Shown one piece after another: positions 1 through 5,666 of a stretch of 6,923 nt of DNA (positions within the stretch are counted from its first letter, which is position 1; each line of letters opens with the position of its first letter). Source of the DNA: JADKCL01 sp046050405 (GTDB taxonomy: Bacteria; Bacteroidota; Bacteroidia; J057; JADKCL01); assembly GCA_046050405.1 (NCBI GenBank), contig JBJOPY010000095.1:1-6923 (forward strand), written 5' to 3'. Both the position numbers and the translations under genes were made by a program. The notes under the pieces are model-generated. The model did not search any database, was not told the origin of the DNA, and worked only from the letters and a program-made list of their open reading frames with translations.

Positions 1-2
1 TC

Positions 3-92
3 ACACTCATCCCCTCTCGGGAAAGCCACTACCATGTGACCGTCAGGGACGATCCCCTGCCAGCCTCCGAAGCCATCAGTGCTAGCACATGA
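3..92 (+). CDS. Possible 3' end of a rightward gene cut by the window edge
   Basis: One forward frame is open from the window's left edge to a TGA at 90-92 and encodes a tail ending SHYHVTVRDDPLPASEAIS plus a few residues. About two thirds of its codons end in G or C, higher than in the competing forward frame, which fits coding use in this genome. It would converge on the baeRF gene, with the 180-218 hairpin between them. The piece is only 29 codons, so chance openness is quite possible. I do not recognise the product. An alternative is a leftward gene starting with the ATG at 10-8, which is preceded by GAGAGGGG on the minus strand. Confidence 0.3.
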   Translation, partial: TLIPSRESHYHVTVRDDPLPASEAISAST

Positions 93-179
93 AAAGGCGA
101 TATGCTCCCACGATCAGCAAGGATCTGCCCGTAAATGAGATGAAAAGTGTCTGGGGGCCATGGGGAGCCAGGAATGATA

Positions 180-218
180 GAAGCGTGCAAGACCCATTCC
201 CCGGGTCTTGCACGCTTC
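180..218. terminator. 16-bp perfect hairpin between convergent gene ends
   Basis: Bases 180-195 pair without mismatch with 203-218, leaving a 7-nt loop (196-202). The core arm is aagcgtgcaagaccc and its exact reverse complement. The hairpin lies 23 bp past the stop of the leftward baeRF gene and downstream of the possible rightward gene tail at 90-92, where a terminator serving both strands would sit. There is no real U-tract. On the minus strand the stem is followed by CTTCTATCATTCC-like sequence, only mildly T-rich. It may therefore act as a terminator or as a 3'-end stabilising hairpin. Confidence 0.55.
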
Positions 219-240
219 CATGTCGGCGGTGTATCCCCTC

Positions 241-1314
241 TCAGTAGCGCAACACCAAGGCGATCGGGCTGCCAAATGGTTCCAGCATTCCTTTTTCCAC
301 AAAGAGAACACGGCCCTTCGCATCCAGCACCGCCTCCGCAATCTCATCCACGACATCCGAAACATAGCCTGGAAGGCTACTGTCCGACTCCAACTCAATG
401 CTTTCGCCGGAAATCACCCCGAATTGGAAATAATCCTCCTCCACGAAAAGCACTTTCCCCCGCCCCTGAATCGCCATCGCATACACCTCTTGGATGCCCA
501 GGGCAGCCAGTTTGTCATTCATTGCGCCGGAAAGCATCTTCAGGGCGTCGGCGTGATGCTGCGCGATCGCATCCTTCACCTGTGCCCACGCCACTTTTCC
601 GACTTCAGATACGGAGGAATTGTCAAAATTTCCCAGAACTGAGGTGAAAATGCTTCCCCCATGACGTGTGACATGCCTGAAATTGTCCAGGGTGTGCTCC
701 GAACCTGCAACGACAAGCGGCAGACGGTTCTGGCTGAGTACTTGCTCCAGATGCTGATCGACTTCGGAGAAGTAATCGCGAGCCTGCTTGTCATCTTCTT
801 TTGTCCAATTCGCCCGCTGCTTCGCAGAAACATGGTGGTGCTTATTGGCAAGGGGGAAACCCGCAGCATGAACCTCGTGGGCATGGTCTTGGTCAGCAGC
901 CATCAGGTGCGTGTTTTTCTCGCTCAGCGTCAGTATATAGTAGGAAGTCTCGGTCGTCATGGCCTTGATCAATTCCCGCGTCGCGAAGTTGTTTTCGATC
1001 AGGACTTTTGTCTCCACCGGGACAGCCAGATGCACCAATTCACAGACACTGCCATCCACAAACACGCCCAGACCGCCCTGATTCTGGACAGGGTCGTATG
1101 TCTCCACGGCAGCCGCCAGGTTCTCCAGCAACGCCTTGATCTCGCGACCAGCGAAACGGACCCGGAGCTTTTCCTCGGCCTCGTGGGCGAGTCCTTTCAG
1201 AATCGCCTTGTCCTGGACATTGGAAGGAGCCACCCGGTGAGTCGGCATCAGAATGGATAGGCAAGGGCCAGTTTTCACCTTGCGAAGCTTGGAAAACGTT
1301 TCTTTGATCGACAT
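241..1314 (-). CDS. baeRF-family protein, putative ribosome hibernation factor (Balon/aeRF1-like)
   Basis: This 357-residue protein resembles the bacterial archaeo-eukaryotic release factor (baeRF) families, probably family 3 or 7, relatives of aeRF1 that include the hibernation factor Balon. Visible hallmarks are the N-terminal strand PCLSILMPTHR (17-27) and GGLGVFVDG (80-88) followed by VPVE. Further on come YYILTLSEKN (125-134), a long central helical region with DYFSEVDQHLEQVL (180-193), and the C-terminal ending GSPIALVLRY (348-357). No GGQ peptidyl-hydrolysis motif is present, as expected for a factor that occupies the ribosomal A site without terminating translation. The predicted role is binding idle ribosomes in the cytoplasm under stress; this is inferred from the family. 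The start is the first ATG of the frame. It has AAGGA just upstream, but only 1 nt away. The gene stands alone, and a stable hairpin follows its stop. Confidence 0.85.
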   Translation of the reverse strand: MSIKETFSKLRKVKTGPCLSILMPTHRVAPSNVQDKAILKGLAHEAEEKLRVRFAGREIKALLENLAAAVETYDPVQNQGGLGVFVDGSVCELVHLAVPVETKVLIENNFATRELIKAMTTETSYYILTLSEKNTHLMAADQDHAHEVHAAGFPLANKHHHVSAKQRANWTKEDDKQARDYFSEVDQHLEQVLSQNRLPLVVAGSEHTLDNFRHVTRHGGSIFTSVLGNFDNSSVSEVGKVAWAQVKDAIAQHHADALKMLSGAMNDKLAALGIQEVYAMAIQGRGKVLFVEEDYFQFGVISGESIELESDSSLPGYVSDVVDEIAEAVLDAKGRVLFVEKGMLEPFGSPIALVLRY

Positions 1315-1335
1315 ATCCTTATTGACTTTGATGAG

Positions 1336-1357
1336 GATTGAGGTGCAAATCTCAATC
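1336..1357 (+). repeat. Inverted repeat or GNRA hairpin upstream of the baeRF gene
   Basis: GATTGAG (1336-1342) and CTCAATC (1351-1357) are exact reverse complements. Read as plus-strand RNA, the helix extends inward by a G-U and a U-A pair to 9 bp, closed by a GCAA (GNRA) tetraloop at 1345-1348. It ends 21 bp before the baeRF start codon on the opposite strand. It could be an operator or leader element for that gene, or part of a plus-strand structured RNA. On the minus strand the inner pairs fail (A with C), so an RNA role would favour the plus strand. Confidence 0.4.
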
Positions 1358-1754
1358 GTGGAGGCTTACGAAAGGAGAACATAGGACAGCGAAATCGATG
1401 AGGTTTGTCATGTTTCTCAGGATTCCGCCCAACCGGACTAGCATTGCAGGCCAACCCTACAATACAGCCCTATCCTCCAGGAACAGGAGAAAGACGACAA
1501 ATTGGGCGGCATCTGCCGACGGGCACGTCAGGCAACCTACCTACGGCGCAGTGGAAACGCAAGTATTCGGGCGCGGAAGAGCCCCAAAAGCCCAAACGGG
1601 TCAAGGAGCCATGAGTGCAGTACAAAGGAGGGCTGACGGAGCATACCCTTCACAATACCCATCTATTAAGAACTCCATCGGAAAACAACATCTTCATCCT
1701 GGGACTTTGTCTCGAGCCCGGATCAGGTTGGCCTTTTTCCCTTAGTTTTACGCC
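1358..1754. other. Long intergenic region with no convincing gene
   Basis: Several short open frames cross this stretch on both strands. None gives a recognisable or protein-like product: the translations are rich in Arg, Ser, Pro and Gln, and they overlap in different frames. I find no tRNA, tmRNA, SRP RNA or RNase P core. The base composition is not obviously AT-rich. Small possible stems exist, such as CGGCA/TGCCG around 1510-1521 and GGGC/GCCC near 1570-1587, but none is strong. A T-rich run (ctttttccctt, about 1733-1743) precedes the DUF7309 gene. It may hold 5' leaders, a non-coding RNA or decayed gene remains; the sequence does not decide. Confidence 0.4.
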
Positions 1755-2798
1755 ATGCTCACCGAAATACCTGCCAGCAAATGGAGGGAACTCATTCTGT
1801 TCGCGCATTCTTTTTCGCTGGAATCCCCTTGGGAATGGGTAGATGACACGCAAGTCTTCGGTGTGATTGATCCGGCGACCGGGGAGAAGGTCTATTGTTC
1901 GGTGACGGGCAGATCCAGTGACTTCAAGGCACTCTGCATGTATCCCGGCAAAACAGGATGGAGAAGCTATCTCCAGTTGGGTGACACCATCGGTGTAGAC
2001 TTGCATGTATCGGAGATCATGTACGGCATCCACTGCCTGCTGATCACATTCCTTCCCCCAACGAAGGCGGAACCTGATGACCATCATCTCATCCGGCATG
2101 CCGGGATTTCCTCCATCAAAGGGTGGCCATGGGTGCCCTCCTTTCGGAGCAACCTACCAAGCTATTTTCCAAAATCTCCGAATCTGAGGGAGGTCGATAT
2201 GATGTGCGCGGTGGTGCCACAGGCATTGGCATTGCTCGCAGATTTGCAGGGTTCTGCGGAGTTCCTGCCCGCCGAGGGGCTCGATGACCAAGGAAGGTTG
2301 TTGTTTTCCGTCCCCGCAGCGGACGGAAGCGGATGGAAACGAGCGTGGCTGGCACCTGACAATGCCATCGACTTCTCACCGCCCACCGTGCAGCTGAGCC
2401 AGAAAGAGATCGACCAATGCAGGCGACTGCCCTTGGAGGAGGCCATGTGGCTGATGGAAGTGTTCCACATTCCCGCCGCGACCATCAACGACGAGGAGGA
2501 AGTTCCATTTTTTCCGCGTGTTGTCGTTTTATTTGACATCGAGGTTCAGGAATTCAGAGGTGTCAAGCTGTTAAGTCCCAGTGGTTTTCCGGGCCTGGTG
2601 GGCGAATCGCTGGTGGACATGATGGTTCAGCAGGGATTGCTCCCGAACAACCTGATCGTGAGCAATCGGAACAATCTCATCCTCCTGCGGGGCTTTTGCA
2701 AGGAATTGGGAATCGAGATCCATCTGGAGGATAGCCTGAATCTCATTCCTGAACTGCGGAAAGAAGTCACGAAAATGACGGAACCCAGGCCCGTGTAG
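1755..2798 (+). CDS. DUF7309/DUF6930 domain protein of unknown function
   Basis: This 347-residue cytoplasmic protein has no signal peptide or membrane segment. The N-terminal part resembles DUF7309: W10-RELILFA, then PWEWVDDTQVFGVIDPATGE (25-44) leading into a YCSVTG strand, and later R131-SNLPSYFPK followed by an E-rich helix. The C-terminal part resembles DUF6930: PFFPRVVVLFDIEVQEFRG (251-269), a helix VGESLVDMMVQQGLLP (282-297), then IVSNRN and LGIEIHL (318-324). The FPRVVVLFD strand with an acidic turn is the most family-like segment. The two domains commonly occur together, but their biochemical role is unknown to me and I assign none. An in-frame TAG at 1743-1745 fixes the first ATG as the start; no Shine-Dalgarno sequence precedes it. 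The gene is separated from apaG by 122 bp and is probably transcribed alone. Confidence 0.8.
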   Translation: MLTEIPASKWRELILFAHSFSLESPWEWVDDTQVFGVIDPATGEKVYCSVTGRSSDFKALCMYPGKTGWRSYLQLGDTIGVDLHVSEIMYGIHCLLITFLPPTKAEPDDHHLIRHAGISSIKGWPWVPSFRSNLPSYFPKSPNLREVDMMCAVVPQALALLADLQGSAEFLPAEGLDDQGRLLFSVPAADGSGWKRAWLAPDNAIDFSPPTVQLSQKEIDQCRRLPLEEAMWLMEVFHIPAATINDEEEVPFFPRVVVLFDIEVQEFRGVKLLSPSGFPGLVGESLVDMMVQQGLLPNNLIVSNRNNLILLRGFCKELGIEIHLEDSLNLIPELRKEVTKMTEPRPV

Positions 2799-2865
2799 GT
2801 TTCCCAGATGCGTGACCGCGCCCGTCCGGCTAGCGTGGGATTTCCTTGCAGATTTCTCACCGTGA

Positions 2866-2897
2866 TTTGAACATTGAATGGATTGTGCGTAGATTAA
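2866..2897 (+). promoter_or_regulatory. Candidate Bacteroidota-type promoter for apaG-osmC
   Basis: TTTG (2866-2869) is followed after 20 bp by TAGATTAA (2890-2897). The Bacteroidota consensus is a TTG/TTTG -33 element about 19-21 bp before TAnnTTTG. The -33 site and spacing match well, while the -7 site matches TA and the first two T's but ends AA rather than TG. A start of transcription near 2903-2905 would leave about 16 nt of leader before the preferred apaG ATG at 2921. Confidence 0.4.
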
Positions 2898-2920
2898 CGC
2901 CCTAAATAATGGAATACGAC

Positions 2921-3319
2921 ATGTTCTCACAGGCAGTTTCGAGCCGCACTGACAATGTGATTGTCAGTGTGCAGACAGCATACGTCCCTGAACGGTCCAG
3001 CCCTGAAGTGGATCAATACGTCTTCGCCTATCGCATTCGCATCACCAATGATTCGACGGACACCGTACGGCTTCTTCGCCGGCTGTGGATCATCACCGAC
3101 GGATATGGCCACAAGCGCAAGGTGGAAGGAGACGGAGTCGTGGGGCTCCAGCCAGTCATTTTGCCAGGAACATCGCACGAATATGTGAGTGGTTGTGATT
3201 TCCATACCCCTGTCGGCCAGATGCGAGGGCACTATGTCATGACAAGGCTCGACGACCTTCAAGAATTCAAGGTGCGCATTCCGACCTTCGTGATGGCTAC
3301 CCCGATGATCCTCAATTGA
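2921..3319 (+). CDS. apaG: ApaG domain protein
   Basis: ApaG is a small immunoglobulin-like beta-sandwich protein, historically annotated as a Co2+/Mg2+ efflux protein although its biochemical role is unsettled. From the chosen start it has 132 residues, close to the usual 125-130. The family pattern is complete: YVFAYRIRITN, then LLRRLWIITDGYGHKRKVEG, then GVVGLQPVILPG, then the glycine-rich stretch EYVSGCDFHTPVGQMRGHY, then the terminal VRIPTFVMATP. The LLRRxW variant resembles Bacteroidota homologues. The ATG at 2921 is preferred over that at 2909 because it matches the family N-terminus, has GGA 7 nt upstream, and leaves room for the candidate promoter; 2909 would add MEYD. The gene is followed 9 bp later by osmC and is probably co-transcribed. 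A perfect 10-bp inverted repeat lies in codons 9-17. Confidence 0.95.
   Translation: MFSQAVSSRTDNVIVSVQTAYVPERSSPEVDQYVFAYRIRITNDSTDTVRLLRRLWIITDGYGHKRKVEGDGVVGLQPVILPGTSHEYVSGCDFHTPVGQMRGHYVMTRLDDLQEFKVRIPTFVMATPMILN
2947..2969. repeat. Perfect 10-bp inverted repeat within the start of apaG
   Basis: CACTGACAAT (2947-2956) and ATTGTCAGTG (2960-2969) are exact reverse complements separated by GTG. The repeat lies inside apaG, about 26 bp after the preferred start codon, and spans codons for TDNVIVSV. It could be a dyad operator site or an mRNA hairpin near the start of translation. The 3-nt loop is tight, which favours a DNA-binding dyad or a coincidence of codon use over a strong RNA hairpin. 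Confidence 0.5.
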
Positions 3320-3328
3320 TTGCCGACC

Positions 3329-3739
3329 ATGCCTACTGCCTCTGTCGTCTATCTCGGGGAACTTCGCACGATTGCGACGCACTTGCAGTCCGGAACGACC
3401 ATCCTCACCGATGCACCTCTGGACAACCATGGGAAGGGGTCGGCGTTTTCACCGACCGACCTGCTCGCGACCTCCCTGCTCGCCTGCATGGTCACCACCA
3501 TGGGCATCGCTGCCCAGGCGCGTGGGTGGGAGCTCGGTGCAGTCACGGGCGACGTGCTGAAGCTCATGGAAAACAGTCCTCGCCGCGTGGGGAAGACGAT
3601 CGTCCTAATCCGTTTCGAGAAGTCCACGTGGAATGCGGAGCAGCGTGAGGTGATGGAACAAATCGCGCTGAATTGCCCAGTTGCCAAGAGCCTGCATCCC
3701 GATCTCGCCGTGGAAACTGAATTTCACTACATGGAGTAG
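3329..3739 (+). CDS. OsmC/Ohr family thiol-dependent peroxidase
   Basis: OsmC-family proteins are cytoplasmic homodimers that reduce organic hydroperoxides using two cysteines. Both are present here in the 136-residue product: Cys53 in LLACMVTTMGI and Cys116 in ALNCPVAKSLHP. Other family marks are ILTDAP (25-30), the loop GKGSAFSPTDLLATSL (35-50) before the first cysteine helix, and the terminal VETEFHY strand. The central helix LLACMVTTMGIAAQ is typical of the general OsmC branch (YhfA-like) rather than Ohr. The ATG at 3329 is preferred; a TTG at 3320, right after the apaG stop, would add three residues. It is the second gene of the apaG-osmC unit. Its stop lies 24 bp from that of ytxJ, which converges on it and is also a thiol-redox gene. 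Confidence 0.92.
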   Translation: MPTASVVYLGELRTIATHLQSGTTILTDAPLDNHGKGSAFSPTDLLATSLLACMVTTMGIAAQARGWELGAVTGDVLKLMENSPRRVGKTIVLIRFEKSTWNAEQREVMEQIALNCPVAKSLHPDLAVETEFHYME

Positions 3740-3763
3740 AATGGGGCACGGGAGTGAAGACGC

Positions 3764-4105
3764 TCAGTGGCTCAATGCCAGCCGAGCCAGCTTCTCAGGC
3801 TCAATGTCATAGTGACTTGCGGAAAAAATTGCCTTCCCATGGTCAATGACCAGTACTTGCGGGGACCGGTGCGGGACATCCAGCCGATCTGCCACGGCAT
3901 CGGAAACACCCCGATGCGCCAGCAAGTCCAGGTAGTAGAGGTCAAATCGGTCTGCCAAGCCCTCCGTCTCAGCCTCCAGCCGATATTTCGCCGCTGCTGA
4001 AATGCTGCACCGTGTGCTGTGCTTGAAGATGAGCTGGGGACGCAGTGACGACCGGCGGACGATTTCACCGATTTGAGCAATGCTTTCCAATCGCTGCCAA
4101 CTCAT
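3764..4105 (-). CDS. ytxJ: YtxJ/BrxC-type monothiol bacilliredoxin
   Basis: This is a small thioredoxin-fold protein of the bacillithiol-linked YtxJ family (BrxC, DUF2847), which handles bacillithiol or coenzyme A mixed disulfides in the cytoplasm. The family pattern is clear: an N-terminal W followed by an amphipathic helix, LIFKHSTRCSISAAA, FDLYYLDLLAHRGVSDAVA, then VPHRSPQVLVIDHGKAIFSASH with the cis-Pro loop (SPQ) and the terminal SH-I motif. The active site reads TRCSIS, whereas the family usually has TCPIS, so the residue after the Cys is Ser rather than Pro. The ATG at 4105 gives 113 residues, near the family's usual 108-110. A second ATG at 4126 would add MAASPGA. The 4105 start overlaps the stop of the upstream 96-residue ORF as ATGA, which suggests coupled translation. 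Its presence implies that the host makes bacillithiol. Confidence 0.9.
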   Translation of the reverse strand: MSWQRLESIAQIGEIVRRSSLRPQLIFKHSTRCSISAAAKYRLEAETEGLADRFDLYYLDLLAHRGVSDAVADRLDVPHRSPQVLVIDHGKAIFSASHYDIEPEKLARLALSH

Positions 4106-4392
4106 CGCTCCCGGGCTTGCAGCCATTTTGGGTGCCGCAGCATGGTTGAAGGTTTTTCAGCTGCTTGCACGAACGTTGCCACCGGCACCCTTGCCCACAT
4201 TCCCATTCCCGCTTTCTTCAGGGTGCTTTCCATCTTTTCCGCAAAACAACAAAAACTGCGGCACAGTTCGGAGGGAACTTTCTGTTCACGCATGAACCAC
4301 TTGGAAAACGATTCCCATGGGAAGATGCCCGGAACGAAGGCGGATAATGCCAATGCATGCAATATTCGGGGAATGCTGGCCCATGCGTGCAT
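4102..4392 (-). CDS. Unrecognised small protein translationally coupled to ytxJ
   Basis: This 96-residue frame ends in a TGA that overlaps the ytxJ ATG (ATGA at 4105-4102), a typical operon junction. Its first ATG is preceded by GGGAG with a 4-nt gap, a good ribosome site. The product is basic and mostly helical in appearance. An N-terminal hydrophobic patch (residues 10-24, ILHALALSAFVPGIF) is followed by WESFSKWFMREQKVP, a Cys-containing helix SELCRSFCCFAEKMES and a basic tail ending MLRHPKWLQARER. The three cysteines (44, 48, 49) are of note beside a bacilliredoxin gene. I do not recognise a family, and the patch is too short for a sure membrane segment. A shorter form from Met34 is possible. 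The opposite strand is also open here, so this call rests mainly on the junction and the ribosome site. Confidence 0.5.
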   Translation of the reverse strand: MHAWASIPRILHALALSAFVPGIFPWESFSKWFMREQKVPSELCRSFCCFAEKMESTLKKAGMGMWARVPVATFVQAAEKPSTMLRHPKWLQARER

Positions 4393-4458
4393 GCGGCTCC
4401 CATCTTACATGACCAGTTGCTGGGATGCGGTTCGGCACTGCCATCCCGTCAACAATGC

Positions 4459-4466
4459 TACCTTTG
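4459..4466 (+). promoter_or_regulatory. Candidate -7 element (TACCTTTG) before the methyltransferase
   Basis: TACCTTTG matches the Bacteroidota -7 consensus TAnnTTTG exactly. No good -33 TTG lies at the expected distance; the nearest candidate is TTCG about 24 bp upstream. Transcription from it would start near 4473, at or just before the ATG at 4474. That would make the mRNA nearly leaderless or favour the later ATG at 4501. The adjoining G-run could alternatively act as a ribosome site. Confidence 0.3.
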
Positions 4467-4473
4467 GGGGGAT

Positions 4474-5664
4474 ATGACAGCGGAAGAGTTGGAAGCACTG
4501 ATGTCGAGCGGGCTGAGAAGCTGGGTGGAAGCGCATTTGCACGATGATCCCCACCGCCTTGCATTTCAGCGCCACGATGTCCCTTTCCCCGTCCGGCTTG
4601 CGGTCATGCAGGTGGCGCTGCTGCAAAAGGCGGCTGCAAAACTCCCCCGTCTGGCAGGTCATCGCTGCCTGCTCACACAGCGTGCCTACGAGCAATCGAC
4701 CTCGGAGGTCATGGCCAGCCTGAAACCTTGGGGCGAGGGGGCGGTCGCCCTGGACTTGACTTGCGGGATCGGTATCGACAGCATGGCCATGGCCAAGCAT
4801 TTCACACAGGTGACCGCCCTGGAGCCCGATGCATCCCTGGCCGCCATGACCCGCTTCAATGTCCGATTGCTGGGGATCGGGAATCTGACAGTGCTGGACA
4901 TGAAGGCCGAGGCGTTTCTCTCCGACTATGCCGGGCCTCCCTTTGACCTGATCTATGCCGATCCCGACCGGCGTGACTTGAACGGAAAGCGGGTATTCGG
5001 CCTCGGGGACTGCCAGCCCGACCTCCTCCGATTGCTTCCGCTGATGCGCAAGCATGGGAAACGCATCCTGGTCAAGGGTTCGCCCATGCTGGACATCTCC
5101 GCATTGAAACGGCTCTTCCCCAAGGGGGCCTTTTTCTGGGTGCTCTCGGAGGCCAACGAGTGCAAGGAGTTGCTCATCGAGATCGATGCGCCCAGGAGCG
5201 GCTGCGGCGCGATCTTTTACCGCAAAGGCCAAGCTTATCAAATGGCTGCATTTACGCCCGCCGAACCAATGCCCTATCCCATGGACGGGAATCCCAGGTT
5301 CATCTTGGAGGCGGATGCCGCCCTCTACAAGGCGGGCATTGTCCGCCATTGGTTTCAACAGCAGCGGATGAACGGGGGGATGCTCTCCGAGGAGGGGTAT
5401 TTCTACTGCGATAACGATCATCCCGGATTCCATGGCCATCGATTCCGTGTCCGGGAAAGCTGGATGTGGAAGCCACGGGAAATAAAGGCGGCACTCCGCG
5501 CCCTTGGCGCTCAGAGAATCCAGTACGCTCGCAGGGGTTTCGACCTGCCGGTGGAGACTGTCAAAAAACAGATCGGGTTGCCGGAGGGCGGCGAGTGGTT
5601 CCTGCTGCTGACGAAGTTCAGGAAGGGTGCGCGATGGGCCTTCCTGGCTGAGCGAATAGCCTGA
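4474..5664 (+). CDS. Class I SAM-dependent methyltransferase with THUMP-like domain (PG_1098 type)
   Basis: The 396-residue protein matches the Bacteroidota PG_1098-like methyltransferases. An N-terminal helical region (about 10-85) contains AHLHDDPHRLAFQ and the conserved EQSTSEVMASLKPW. The Rossmann methyltransferase core follows: SAM-binding motif I ALDLTCGIGIDSMAMA (92-107), the acidic motif II end ALEPD (115-119), and motif IV IYADPDRRD (160-168), the usual catalytic loop of this family. About 200-285 form the second half with ILVKGSPMLD, and the C-terminal 285-396 fits a THUMP-like RNA-binding module. RNA is the likely substrate, but the target base is unknown. The ATG at 4474 is preceded by GGGGGGAT and fits the family N-terminus. 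A downstream ATG at 4501 has GGAAG 5 nt before it and remains possible. It diverges from the small ORF/ytxJ pair and ends 2 bp from the ribH stop. Confidence 0.9.
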   Translation: MTAEELEALMSSGLRSWVEAHLHDDPHRLAFQRHDVPFPVRLAVMQVALLQKAAAKLPRLAGHRCLLTQRAYEQSTSEVMASLKPWGEGAVALDLTCGIGIDSMAMAKHFTQVTALEPDASLAAMTRFNVRLLGIGNLTVLDMKAEAFLSDYAGPPFDLIYADPDRRDLNGKRVFGLGDCQPDLLRLLPLMRKHGKRILVKGSPMLDISALKRLFPKGAFFWVLSEANECKELLIEIDAPRSGCGAIFYRKGQAYQMAAFTPAEPMPYPMDGNPRFILEADAALYKAGIVRHWFQQQRMNGGMLSEEGYFYCDNDHPGFHGHRFRVRESWMWKPREIKAALRALGAQRIQYARRGFDLPVETVKKQIGLPEGGEWFLLLTKFRKGARWAFLAERIA

Positions 5665-5666
5665 AA

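Noticed and set aside
661..1260. Rightward 199-codon frame within the baeRF gene
   Set aside because: It is antisense to a recognised protein and has no motif of its own.
1338..1745. Rightward 135-codon frame and two shorter frames in the 1315-1754 spacer
   Set aside because: Overlapping frames, basic low-order translations, no ribosome site and no recognised motif; not enough to call a gene.
2806..2853. Possible TTCCCA/TGGGAT pairing after the DUF7309 gene
   Set aside because: Only about five or six pairs with a long unpaired interior; no convincing terminator.
3752..3765. GAGTG/CGCTC 5-bp stem with AAGA loop between osmC and ytxJ stops
   Set aside because: It is too short, includes a G-U pair, overlaps the ytxJ stop and has no U-tract, so it is not called a terminator.
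4351..4394. Palindromic TGCATGCA and CATGCGTGCATG cluster
   Set aside because: Short 8-12 bp near-palindromes rich in GCATGC; likely chance, with no matching spacing or second copy seen elsewhere in the window.
4073..4477. Rightward 134-codon frame opposite the small ytxJ-linked ORF
   Set aside because: It has no ribosome site or operon junction and would run into the methyltransferase start in another frame. Kept as the main rival to the leftward ORF at 4102-4392.
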